From Streptomyces sp. 71268 (GTDB taxonomy: Bacteria > Actinomycetota > Actinomycetes > Streptomycetales > Streptomycetaceae), in contig NZ_CP114200.1 of NCBI RefSeq assembly GCF_029392895.1, forward strand, positions 2,139,001 through 2,203,000: a stretch of 64,000 nucleotides of DNA, written 5' to 3'. Below, piece by piece: positions 54,934 to 63,089 of the stretch (the first letter of the stretch is position 1; every line of letters starts with the position of its first letter). The notes under the pieces are model-generated. The model was not told the DNA's origin. It saw nothing but the letters and a program-made list of their open reading frames with translations, and searched no databases. A program made the translations under genes and the position numbers.

Positions 54934-55323
54934 GAGTACGTGTCCTTCGCCAGGTGGGTTCGGCGGACCGCGCTCACTTCCGTCCCTGTCAGTCGGCTAT
55001 AACGTCCAAGATTCGCCTTGTGTTGCGGCCCCACGTTCGATTATCGCTCGTGCGCGACCGCCCAGGGAACACAAGGCCGCACCTCGGCGCGCGCGGGCCT
55101 GACCTCGATGGTCGCACCCCATCGCGCGGAAACACAGCGACGGTGACGAGGCTCCCATCATCGTTTGTGACCGTGGCCACCGCCGTGGATGCGAACGACC
55201 GTCCGCTTCGGGCCGGGGACGTCCCCCGCCGACCCACGGACGCCAGGTCCCGCCCCCGACCGCCCCGACCCGCGCCGCGCGGGACCGCGATTCCCCTTCG
55301 CCCCGCCGCCCCGTAGGCCGCCG

Positions 55324-55392
55324 CTCCGTGCCCCGTGCCCCGTGCCCCGTGCCCCGTGCCCCGTGCCCCGTGCCCCCCAGGGAGGATCGGTG
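55324..55392. repeat. Composite repeat between leuB and ilvE
   Basis: One CTCCGTG, six exact CCCCGTG units and a linker ending AGGGAGGATCGG without a following CTCCGTG arm. A few CACGGGG/CACGGAG units recur about 30 bases later in the opposite sense. Confidence 0.88.
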
Positions 55393-55464
55393 CCGCGCGG
55401 CGCCCCGTACGGGAAGCAGCAGCGGAGCACGGGGCATGGCGGAACGGTCGTCCGCGCGCGGACG

Positions 55465-55500
55465 CCTCGGGGCCCCGGGCGTCAGCACGGGGCCCCGAGG
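55465..55500 (-). terminator. Terminator of leuB
   Basis: CCTCGGGGCCCCG (55465-55477) pairs with CGGGGCCCCGAGG (55488-55500), a perfect 13-base stem starting 67 bases past the leuB stop. Confidence 0.75.
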
Positions 55501-55566
55501 AAGCGGTCCGTAGGACCGGTCAGCGCGTCGCGTTCGTCACACGCCGCCGGGCACGCGGCGTACGCG

Positions 55567-56607
55567 TCAGGCGGTGACCCGGACGGCGAGCGCGTCGCCG
55601 ATCTCGTCCGTGGTCCGGGTCACGCCGTCGCGGGCGGCCAGGTCCTCGGTGACCGCGGTCTCGACGCGGGCCGCCTCCGCCTCGTACCCCAGGTGTCGCA
55701 GCAGCAGCGCGACGGAGAGCACCGTGGCGGTCGGGTCGGCCTTACCGGTGCCCGCGATGTCGGGGGCCGAGCCGTGGACCGGCTCGAACATGGACGGGAA
55801 GGCCCCGGTGGGGTTGATGTTGCCGCTGGCGGCCAGCCCGATGCCGCCGGTGACGGCGGCGGCCAGGTCGGTGACGATGTCGCCGAAGAGGTTGTCGGTG
55901 ACGATGACGTCGAAGCGCTCCGGCTGCGTGACGAAGAAGATCGTCGCCGCGTCGACGTGCAGGTAGTCGGTGGTGACGTCCGGGTACTCCTGGCCGACCC
56001 GGTCGAAGATGTTCTTCCACAGGTGGCCCGCGTAGACTAGGACGTTGTTCTTGTGCACGAGCGTCAGCTTCTTGCGGGGGCGGGCGTTGGCCCGCTCGTA
56101 CGCGTCGCGCACCACGCGCTCCACGCCGTACGCGGTGTTGACGCTCACCTCGGTGGCGACCTCGGCCGGCGTTCCGGTGCGCAGGCTGCCGCCGTTTCCG
56201 GTGTACGGGCCCTCGGTGCCCTCGCGGACCACGACGAAGTCGATCTCGGGGCGGCCGGCGAGCGGCGTCGGGGTGTTCGGGAAGAGCTTGGAGGGGCGAA
56301 GGTTGACGTAGTGGTCGAAGGCGAACCGCAGCTTGAGCAGCAGGCCGCGCTCCAGGACGCCGGAGGGCACGGACGGGTCGCCGATCGCGCCGAGCAGGAT
56401 CGCGTCGTGGTCCTTGAGCGACTCGAGTTCCGCGTCGGGCAGGGTTTCCCCGGTCGCGTGCCAGCGCCGCGCGCCGAGGTCGTACTCCCGGGTCTCCAGC
56501 TTCACGTCCTGCGGAAGCACCGCCGAGAGCACTTTGAGGCCCTGGGCCACCACTTCCTGGCCGATTCCGTCACCGGGGATCACTGCGAGGCGAATGCTGC
56601 GAGACAT
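55567..56607 (-). CDS. leuB: 3-isopropylmalate dehydrogenase
   Basis: 346-residue decarboxylating dehydrogenase of leucine synthesis. It has [10 protein letters not shown] near the N terminus, substrate-binding Arg residues in the [15 protein letters not shown] region, the Mg-binding [19 protein letters not shown] motif and the NAD-binding [21 protein letters not shown] gives [12 protein letters not shown]. Faces away from the purple acid phosphatase gene. Confidence 0.96.
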   Translation of the reverse strand: MSRSIRLAVIPGDGIGQEVVAQGLKVLSAVLPQDVKLETREYDLGARRWHATGETLPDAELESLKDHDAILLGAIGDPSVPSGVLERGLLLKLRFAFDHYVNLRPSKLFPNTPTPLAGRPEIDFVVVREGTEGPYTGNGGSLRTGTPAEVATEVSVNTAYGVERVVRDAYERANARPRKKLTLVHKNNVLVYAGHLWKNIFDRVGQEYPDVTTDYLHVDAATIFFVTQPERFDVIVTDNLFGDIVTDLAAAVTGGIGLAASGNINPTGAFPSMFEPVHGSAPDIAGTGKADPTATVLSVALLLRHLGYEAEAARVETAVTEDLAARDGVTRTTDEIGDALAVRVTA

Positions 56608-56746
56608 GCGAGGACCCTACTCTTCGTCCCATTCGTTGACACGTCATGTCCACAGTTCGGACGGGCGCTCGTCGGACAGGTGGCGTTCACCCCAGATACG
56701 GCCGTGATACAGCCCGGAGTTGATCACGGCTGGGAGCTTTCCTGTC

Positions 56747-58396
56747 ATGACCGCTCATTCCCGCCAGCCGGGCCCCCACTCCCCTGGTTCCGCCGATCTC
56801 CCCCGGGTCGGCATCCCCGATGAGCTGGCCCGCCGGATGTCCATGCCGGAACAACACGCCTACCTGCGCGCCAAACTGTCGCGGCGTGGCGCCCTGCGCG
56901 CCGGCGCGGCGACCGCGGGCACGGTCGCCGGAGCCGGCCTGCTCGCCGGCTCCGCCAACGCCGACGCCCGCCCCGTCGCCGCCGCGAACGCCCCGGCCAC
57001 GGAGCGCGTTGACGGCTCGTTCGTCGCCCCGTTCGGTCGCCACCTGGCCTTCGGCGCTGACCCGCGGACGCAGATGCGGATCTCGTGGCAGGTTCCCTTC
57101 GCCGTGCGGCGGCCGTACGTACGGATCGGGGTCGAACCCTGGCAGTTGAGCCGGAAGATCGAGGCCGAGGTCCGCGACCTGCACACGCCGGCGCTGTCCG
57201 ACAGGCTGCCCACGGTGCGGCAGGTCTACCTGCACGCCGCGCTGGACGGGCTGCGCCCCGGCACGACGTACTACTACGGCGTGGGCCACGACGGCTTCGA
57301 CCCGACCGACCCGAGCCGCCTTTCGACGATCGGCAGCTTCCGGACGGCGCCCGCGCGGCCGGAGGAGTTCGTCTTCACCGCCTTCGGCGACCAGGGCGTC
57401 AGCTACGACGCGCTCGCCAACGACCAGTTGATCCTCGGCCAGAACCCGTCGTTCCACCTGCACGCGGGCGACCTGTGCTACGCGGACACCACGGGGCACG
57501 GCGAGGAGTCGGACGTCTACGACGCGCGGGTGTGGGACCAGTTCCTCGCGCAGACCGAATCGGTCGCCGCGCGCGTGCCGTGGATGGTGACCACCGGCAA
57601 CCACGACATGGAGGCGTGGTACAGCCCCAACGGCTACGGCGGCCAACTCGCGCGCTGGACGCTGCCGGACAACGGCCCCGATCCGCGCGAGGCCCCCGGC
57701 GTGTACTCCTTCACCTACGGCAACGTGGGCGTGGTCGCCCTCGACGCCAACGACGTCTCGTACGAGATCACCGCCAACCTCGGCTACACGGGCGGGCGCC
57801 AGACGGCCTGGCTCGACCGGCGCCTCGGCGAGCTGCGCCGGACTCGGGGCATCGACTTCGTCGTGGTCTTCTTCCACCACTGCGCCTACTCGACCACCAG
57901 CGCCCACGCCTCGGACGGCGGCGTGCGCGACGCGTGGGTGCCGCTGTTCGAGAAGCACCAGGTGGACCTGGTGATCAACGGCCACAACCACGTCTACGAG
58001 CGCACCGACGCGCTGCGCGGCGGCGCGGTGGCCAGGGAGGTGCCGATCGGCGAGAGCGTGGACCCGGCGCGCGACGGCATCGTGTACGTCACGGCGGGCG
58101 GCGCGGGCAAGGCGCTCTACAGCTTTCCGGTGCCGGACAGCTACGAGGGACACGTCAAGGACCGCGACCACGTGCGGACGTACCACTGGGTCAAGGGCGC
58201 GGAGAAGGCGGAGAAGCCGGAGAAGCGCGAGGAGGACGTGGAGTGGTCCCGGGTGCGCTTCACGGGCTTCTCCTTCGTCGCGGTCAGCGTGCGCGCCGGC
58301 GCGCGACCCCGGATGCGGGTGACCACCCTGGCGGAGAGCGGCGAGCGCGTGGACCACTTCGAGATCACGCGTTCACGGCGGGACGGCCGCGCGTAA
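56747..58396 (+). CDS. Tat-exported purple acid phosphatase/metallophosphoesterase
   Basis: 549 residues. A twin-Arg export signal, SRRGALRAGAATAGTVAG (about 46-63), marks it for folded Tat secretion. A fibronectin-like domain precedes the dinuclear-metal phosphoesterase core: GDQG, the GDLCYAD, GNHDMEAWY, HH and GHNHVYERTDA motifs. It should release phosphate from organic esters outside the cell. The ATG at 56747 has GGGAG ten bases upstream; an earlier ATG at 56720 adds nine unhelpful residues. A lysine-rich patch KAEKPEKREED is near the end. Confidence 0.92.
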   Translation: MTAHSRQPGPHSPGSADLPRVGIPDELARRMSMPEQHAYLRAKLSRRGALRAGAATAGTVAGAGLLAGSANADARPVAAANAPATERVDGSFVAPFGRHLAFGADPRTQMRISWQVPFAVRRPYVRIGVEPWQLSRKIEAEVRDLHTPALSDRLPTVRQVYLHAALDGLRPGTTYYYGVGHDGFDPTDPSRLSTIGSFRTAPARPEEFVFTAFGDQGVSYDALANDQLILGQNPSFHLHAGDLCYADTTGHGEESDVYDARVWDQFLAQTESVAARVPWMVTTGNHDMEAWYSPNGYGGQLARWTLPDNGPDPREAPGVYSFTYGNVGVVALDANDVSYEITANLGYTGGRQTAWLDRRLGELRRTRGIDFVVVFFHHCAYSTTSAHASDGGVRDAWVPLFEKHQVDLVINGHNHVYERTDALRGGAVAREVPIGESVDPARDGIVYVTAGGAGKALYSFPVPDSYEGHVKDRDHVRTYHWVKGAEKAEKPEKREEDVEWSRVRFTGFSFVAVSVRAGARPRMRVTTLAESGERVDHFEITRSRRDGRA

Positions 58397-58459
58397 CCGC
58401 CGCGCGGCCTCGCACCGTCATCGGCCGGGCGCCGTCCTCGGCCGGGTGCCGACGGGGCG

Positions 58460-58575
58460 ACGGGGCACGGGGCGGGCCCGCGACGCCCGCCCCGTGCCCC
58501 GTGCCCCGTGCCCCGTGCCCCGTGCCCCGTGCCCCGTGCCCCGTGCCCCGTGCCCCGTGCCCCCAGGGAGGATCG
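58460..58575. repeat. Fold-back composite repeat after the phosphatase gene
   Basis: ACGGGGCACGGGGCGGGC (58460-58477) pairs perfectly with 58485-58502, and the second arm begins a run of ten exact CCCCGTG units (58490-58559), followed by a linker with AGGGAGGATCGGTG. The fold-back may also terminate the phosphatase transcript. Confidence 0.88.
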
Positions 58576-58628
58576 GTGGTCCGGGTGGCTGGGGCCCCCG
58601 GGGCGTGCGTGCGCGGGGTGAGTCGGTG

Positions 58629-58757
58629 TTAGTGGCCGGTGGAGCCGCCGTTGTCGCGGCGGTCGAGCGCGCGCTGGAGCGCGGCGGCGGCGTTCTTGCG
58701 GTCGGTGTCGTCGTCGCGGCGGGCAGCGTGCCTGATCCTGCGAACGGTGTCGGCCAT
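58629..58757 (-). CDS. 42-residue charged protein
   Basis: ATG behind GGAGACG opens MADTVRRIRHAARRDDDTDRK. The sequence is strongly basic-acidic and helical (ALQRALDRRDNGG), with no membrane or signal segment. Codon use is normal. Function unknown. It lies alone between the phosphatase and the proline genes. Confidence 0.65.
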   Translation of the reverse strand: MADTVRRIRHAARRDDDTDRKNAAAALQRALDRRDNGGSTGH

Positions 58758-59288
58758 GATGCACGTCTCCAATGCCAATGCCAGAACCCGAAGGGGAATG
58801 GAATCGCCGGAAGGGCGGGAGCCTGGATACGGCAGGGGTCACCTGCGCGACGCAGCCGGCTCATCCGCCGTCGCTCGATGGAGCGAGACGTTCGGCTTCC
58901 ACAAACGTAAGCCAGCGAAGCGGAGCTGTCTGCCCCATTACTCGGACTTCCTACTATCTGAGACGGCGGCACTACCGAGGCTCCGCTGGCACCTGCCTGG
59001 GCGTCCCGCCTGTTGGACACGTTCGGCCCCGCCCGACGCGCCAACGGCGCGCTAGGCCACCCGCGGGAAGCGCGCTCCGGATGCGCGGGTCGCACGGGGC
59101 GCGCGGACGGGCGGGGCGGGCGGGGCCCCCGCGTACGGGGCGCGCTCGCGGGGGCGGGTGCTGGCGCCGGGTACACCTCCGCCCCCGGCCGGTTGGGGGA
59201 CCAGACGGGGGCGGAAGCTGGTGGCGCGCACGCGTGGCGCGCGCCGGACCGGACCGACCGGGTCGGACCGGCCGGTGTGTGGGGCTGA
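58758..59288. other. Intergenic region upstream of the 42-residue gene, 531 bases
   Basis: An AT-richer part near 58890-58970 probably contains a promoter. The rest is GC-rich with no gene. Confidence 0.45.
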
Positions 59289-60920
59289 TCAGCCCATGTG
59301 CGGGTAGCGGTAGTCGGTCGGCGGGACCAGGGTCTCCTTGATGGAGCGGGTGGAGGTCCAGCGCATCAGGTTCTGCTTGGCGCCGGCCTTGTCGTTCGTG
59401 CCGGACGCGCGACCGCCACCGAACGGCTGCTGACCGACGACGGCGCCGGTCGGCTTGTCGTTGATGTAGAAGTTGCCCGCCGCGAAGCGCAGCGCCTCAC
59501 AGGTGGCGGCGGCAGCGGCGCGGTCCTGCGCGATGACGCAGCCGGTCAGGCCGTACGCCGAGGCCGACTCCATCTGGGTGAGCATCTCGTCGTACTTCTC
59601 GTCGTCGTAGACGAAGACGCCGAGGATGGGGCCGAAGTACTCGTCCTTGAAGATCTCGTTCTCGGGGTCGGTCGAGACGAGCACCGTCGGACGGACGAAG
59701 TAGCCCACGCTGTCGTCGTACGTGCCGCCGGCGATGACCTCGATCGTCGGGTCGGCCTTGGCACGGTCGATGGCGGCCTTGTTCTTCGCGAAGGACCGCT
59801 CGTCGATGACGGCCGACATGAAGTTCGACAGGTCGGTGACGTCGCCCATGGTCAGGGCGTTCACCTCGGCGGCGAACTCCTCCTTGAGGCCGTTCTCCCA
59901 CAGCGAGCGCGGCACGTAGGCGCGCGAGGCGGCGGAGCACTTCTGGCCCTGGAACTCGAAGGCGCCACGGGTCATCGCCGTCTTGAGGACCGCCGGGTCG
60001 GCGGACGGGTGGGCGACGATGAAGTCCTTGCCGCCGGTCTCGCCGACCAGGCGCGGGTAGGTCTTGTACTTCTCGATGTTGTTGCCGACCGTCTTCCACA
60101 GGTACTGGAAGGTCTTGGTCGAACCGGTGAAGTGGATGCCCGCCAGGTCGGGGTGGTTCAGGGCCACCTCGGAGACGGCGATGCCGTCGCCGGTCACCAG
60201 GTTGATGACGCCCTTCGGCAGCCCGGCCTCCTCCAGGAGCTGCATCAGCAGCACGGCGGCGTGGGTCTGGGTCGGGGACGGCTTCCACACGACCGTGTTG
60301 CCCATCAGCGCCGGGGCGGTCGGCAGGTTGCCGGCGATGGCGGTGAAGTTGAACGGGGTGATGGCGTAGACGAAGCCCTCGAGCGGCCGGTGGTCGCTGC
60401 GGTTCCACACGCCCGGGGCGTTGGCCATCGGCTGCTCGGCCATGATCTGGCGCGCGAAGTGCACGTTGAAGCGCCAGAAGTCGACCAGCTCACAGGGGGT
60501 GTCGATCTCCGCCTGCTGGGCGGTCTTGGACTGGCCCAGCATGGTGGAGGCGGCCAGCGTCTCGCGCCAGGGGCCGGAGAGCAGCTCGGCGGCCTTGAGG
60601 ATGATCGCGGCGCGGTCGTCGAAGGCCAGGGCGCGCCACGCGGGGGCGGCGGCCAGCGCGGCGTCCACCGCGTCCTGGGCGTCCTGGGTGGTGGCGTTCG
60701 CGTAGGTGCCGAGCTTGGCGGCGTGGTTGTGCGGCTGTACGACGTCGAAGCGGTCGCCGCCGCCCATCCGCTTCTCGCCACCGATGGTCATCGGCAGGTC
60801 GATGGGGTTCTCGGCAAGCTCCTTGAGCTTGATCTCAAGACGGGCGCGCTCGGGAGTGCCGGGTGCGTAGGTGTGCACCGGCTCGTTCACCGGCGCGGGG
60901 ACCTGGGTCACAGCGTCCAT
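59289..60920 (-). CDS. 1-pyrroline-5-carboxylate dehydrogenase
   Basis: 543-residue aldehyde dehydrogenase of proline degradation, converting P5C (glutamate semialdehyde) to glutamate with NAD+. The catalytic Cys lies in FEFQGQKCSAASRAYVP (about residue 314), the general-base Glu in VGETGGKDF, and NAD-binding in ITPFNFTAIAGNLP and GSTKTF. ATG at 60920 gives MDAVTQVPAPVNEP; longer upstream frames are unlikely. Downstream of proline dehydrogenase in the same direction. Confidence 0.95.
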   Translation of the reverse strand: MDAVTQVPAPVNEPVHTYAPGTPERARLEIKLKELAENPIDLPMTIGGEKRMGGGDRFDVVQPHNHAAKLGTYANATTQDAQDAVDAALAAAPAWRALAFDDRAAIILKAAELLSGPWRETLAASTMLGQSKTAQQAEIDTPCELVDFWRFNVHFARQIMAEQPMANAPGVWNRSDHRPLEGFVYAITPFNFTAIAGNLPTAPALMGNTVVWKPSPTQTHAAVLLMQLLEEAGLPKGVINLVTGDGIAVSEVALNHPDLAGIHFTGSTKTFQYLWKTVGNNIEKYKTYPRLVGETGGKDFIVAHPSADPAVLKTAMTRGAFEFQGQKCSAASRAYVPRSLWENGLKEEFAAEVNALTMGDVTDLSNFMSAVIDERSFAKNKAAIDRAKADPTIEVIAGGTYDDSVGYFVRPTVLVSTDPENEIFKDEYFGPILGVFVYDDEKYDEMLTQMESASAYGLTGCVIAQDRAAAAATCEALRFAAGNFYINDKPTGAVVGQQPFGGGRASGTNDKAGAKQNLMRWTSTRSIKETLVPPTDYRYPHMG

Positions 60921-61293
60921 GGCCGTGTCTCCTTCGATCGTCGGGTCTGCGTACGAAAACGTTCTGCGTACGGAACGTAAGGGCGGCGGCACGGGGGCCA
61001 CCAGGCCGCGGGGCCGTCGGGCTGCCGCCACGGCGCCGGCTCGGCCCCGTACGGCGGCCCCTCCGGTGCCGTCCGCGCTCCGCTCCGCGCTGGCCTGCGC
61101 CGGGCGGTTCGGTGGGGGCGCCGGGGGTGCCGGCGCTCGCCGGTCACGGGGCGCCCCCTGCCAGTCTTACTCCTGTCGGCCGCCGAACGGGGCGGCCGAC
61201 GTGTGGGGATGCCCACGGACCGGTTCGCGTCGGCGCACGGGGCGGGCCCGGCGGCCGGCGGCCACGGGGCCGTCGCGGCGTGCCGTGGGGCGG
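60921..61293. other. Region between the two proline-degradation genes, 373 bases
   Basis: No gene. Just before the P5C dehydrogenase start a 10-base direct repeat TCTGCGTACG occurs twice (60946-60955, 60963-60972) with a 7-base spacer, a possible operator. Confidence 0.5.
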
Positions 61294-62220
61294 TCAGCCG
61301 CGGCTGACCAGCGAGCGCAGGAAGAAGGTCATGTTGGCGGGGCGCTCGGCGAGACGGCGCATGAAGTAGCCGTACCAGTCCGTGCCGTACGGCACGTAGA
61401 TGCGCATCCGGTGGCCCTCGGCCAGCAGGCGCTCCTGCTCGGCGACGCGGATGCCGAACAGCATCTGGAACTCGTACTCGTCCAGCTTGCGGCCGTAGCG
61501 CCGGCCCAGTTCCTGCGCGATGGCGACCAGGCGCGGGTCGTGGGAGCCGATCATCGGGTAGCCGTCACCGGCCATGAGGATCTTCAGGCAGCGCACGTAC
61601 GCCTTGTCGACCTCGCGCTTGTCCTGGAAGGCGACGTCGGAGGGCTCCTTGTAGGCGCCCTTGACCAGGCGCACCCGCGAGCCCTCGGTGGCCAGCGCGT
61701 GGCAGTCCTCCTCGGTGCGGAACAGGTACGACTGCACCACGGCGCCGGTCGACGGGTACTTCTTCCGCAGCTCGCTGAGGATCGCCAGCGTGGAGTCGGT
61801 GGTGGTGTGGTCCTCCATGTCCAGGGCCACGTTCATGCCGGCCTCGGCCGCGGCCTCCACGACGGGCGTGACGTTCGCCAGGGCGAGGTCGTGGCCGCCG
61901 GGCAGCGCCTGGCCGAAGGCGGAGAGCTTGACCGACATCTCCGTGCGGGCGCCGAGGCCCAGCGGGGCCAGCTCCTCGGTCAGCGCCAGGTAGGCATCGC
62001 GGTTGCGCAGCGCCTCGGCCGGGTCGGTGATGTCCTCACCGAGGAAGTCCATGGTCACGTCGAGGCCGCGCTCGGTCAGGCCCCGGATCACCGACATGGT
62101 CGGCTCCAGCAGCTCGCCCGCGACGAAACGGTCCACCATGGGGCGGGTGACCGGCGCGGCCGAGACGATACGGCGGATGGCGTCGCTGCGTGACGCGGCG
62201 AGCAGCACGGGACCCAGCAC
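61294..62220 (-). CDS. Proline dehydrogenase
   Basis: 308-residue FAD-dependent TIM-barrel enzyme oxidising proline to P5C. It has LDMEDHTTTDSTLAILSEL, RLVKGAYKEPSDVAF, IGSHDPRLVAIAQELG, EFQMLFGIR and the C-terminal VPYGTDWYGYFMRRLAERP motif of bacterial ProDH. The GTG start has GGAGG six bases upstream. With the adjacent dehydrogenase it forms the two-enzyme proline degradation route. Confidence 0.94.
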   Translation of the reverse strand: MLGPVLLAASRSDAIRRIVSAAPVTRPMVDRFVAGELLEPTMSVIRGLTERGLDVTMDFLGEDITDPAEALRNRDAYLALTEELAPLGLGARTEMSVKLSAFGQALPGGHDLALANVTPVVEAAAEAGMNVALDMEDHTTTDSTLAILSELRKKYPSTGAVVQSYLFRTEEDCHALATEGSRVRLVKGAYKEPSDVAFQDKREVDKAYVRCLKILMAGDGYPMIGSHDPRLVAIAQELGRRYGRKLDEYEFQMLFGIRVAEQERLLAEGHRMRIYVPYGTDWYGYFMRRLAERPANMTFFLRSLVSRG

Positions 62221-62658
62221 GGGGCACCTCCACGTTGCGATGGTTCTTGTCAGGGCTGATGGCGCCGGGCGGCCAGGGCCACGACGGCAAGGTGAGCCAC
62301 TGTGAAACCTATGGAGCGCGCCGGCGCGCGACCATCGACACCTGTCACGCATTGGTGGCCGGGATCTCAGACAGATGTATGACAATGGTTCCAGCAATGC
62401 GCTGCGGTACGCGCCGGGCGTGCGCCCCGGAGTGCGGCTCGGGGGTGCCTTGGGGTGCGGCTTGGAGGGTGCCTTGGGGGTGCCGTGGGGTGGGACGGAC
62501 ATCCGCCGGGTGGTACGCCGGGGCCTCGCTGGGCTGTGGCCTCGTCCGGTCGGGGACTCTCCCGGTTGGGGACTCGGCCGGGCCGGCGCCTCGTCGATGC
62601 TTGGCGGCGTGCGGTGCCGGGGGCGGGTACGGGCCGTGCTCGTACGCCGGAGGTCGCG

Positions 62659-62728
62659 CACGGGGCACGGGGCACGGGGCACGGGGCACGGGGCACGGGG
62701 CACGGGGCACGGGGCACGGGGCACGGGG
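62659..62728. repeat. CACGGGG tandem array, 10 exact units
   Basis: Ten exact CACGGGG units, inverted relative to most copies, running into CACCCAAAGCAGGACACG. Confidence 0.95.
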
Positions 62729-62801
62729 CACCCAAAGCAGGACACGCGCGGGGCAGGACGGGCAAGGAGTGCGGAGCACGCGGAACGCAGAGCACGAGCC
62801 A

Positions 62802-62829
62802 CACGGAGCACGGAGCACGGAGCACGGAA
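62802..62829. repeat. CACGGAG array, 4 units
   Basis: Three exact CACGGAG units and one CACGGAA, about 70 bases after the CACGGGG array. Together they form a composite in inverted orientation, without the standard linker. Confidence 0.85.
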
Positions 62830-62994
62830 GCATGAAAGACGGGGAACGCGTGGAACACCTGAAGCACGCGTGGTGCCGGAGCGCCGCGTGAACGTTCCGA
62901 CCGCACGACCAGCCGAGCGCGGCTGACGCGCCAGGGAGCCGGTCACGGCGACCGGACCGTCGTTCCCCGCTCCCCCACCCACCACCCCACCCCC

Positions 62995-63038
62995 CCCGCG
63001 TGCTCCTCGGACGGCGTACCGCCCGAGGAGCACGCGGG
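62995..63038. promoter_or_regulatory. 16-base-pair palindrome upstream of the PucR-type gene
   Basis: CCCGCGTGCTCCTCGG (62995-63010) pairs perfectly with 63023-63038, and an inner CGGCGTACCG stem fills the loop. It ends 51 bases before the ATG, upstream of both divergent genes, so it is not an ordinary terminator of either. Confidence 0.6.
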
Positions 63039-63089
63039 CTCACCCAGACACCTCGAAAGCCAGCCACCTCGAAGGGGGCCACGCGGCGG

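Larger units (their letters stand above)
54934..55566. other. Intergenic region between leuB and ilvE, 633 bases
   Basis: No gene seen. Holds the ilvE upstream region, a composite repeat (55324-55392) and the leuB terminator (55465-55500). Confidence 0.55.
62221..63089. other. Divergent region between proline dehydrogenase and the PucR-type gene, 869 bases
   Basis: No gene. It holds an AT-richer patch (about 62370-62405), G-rich repeats of GGTGCCTTGGGG type (62440-62510), two heptad arrays and a 16-base-pair palindrome (62995-63038). Confidence 0.6.

Noticed and set aside
9219..62728. Many predicted Pro/Arg/Cys- or Gly/His/Arg-rich proteins made of PCPVPRA or GHGARGT repeats
   Set aside because: They are translations of the CCCCGTG/CTCCGTG arrays, which stay open in several frames. 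None has a credible start or non-repeat homology.
9219..62728. The composite repeat as an insertion sequence or MITE
   Set aside because: No transposase, no terminal inverted repeats and no obvious target duplications were seen. Copying is supported but the mechanism is open.
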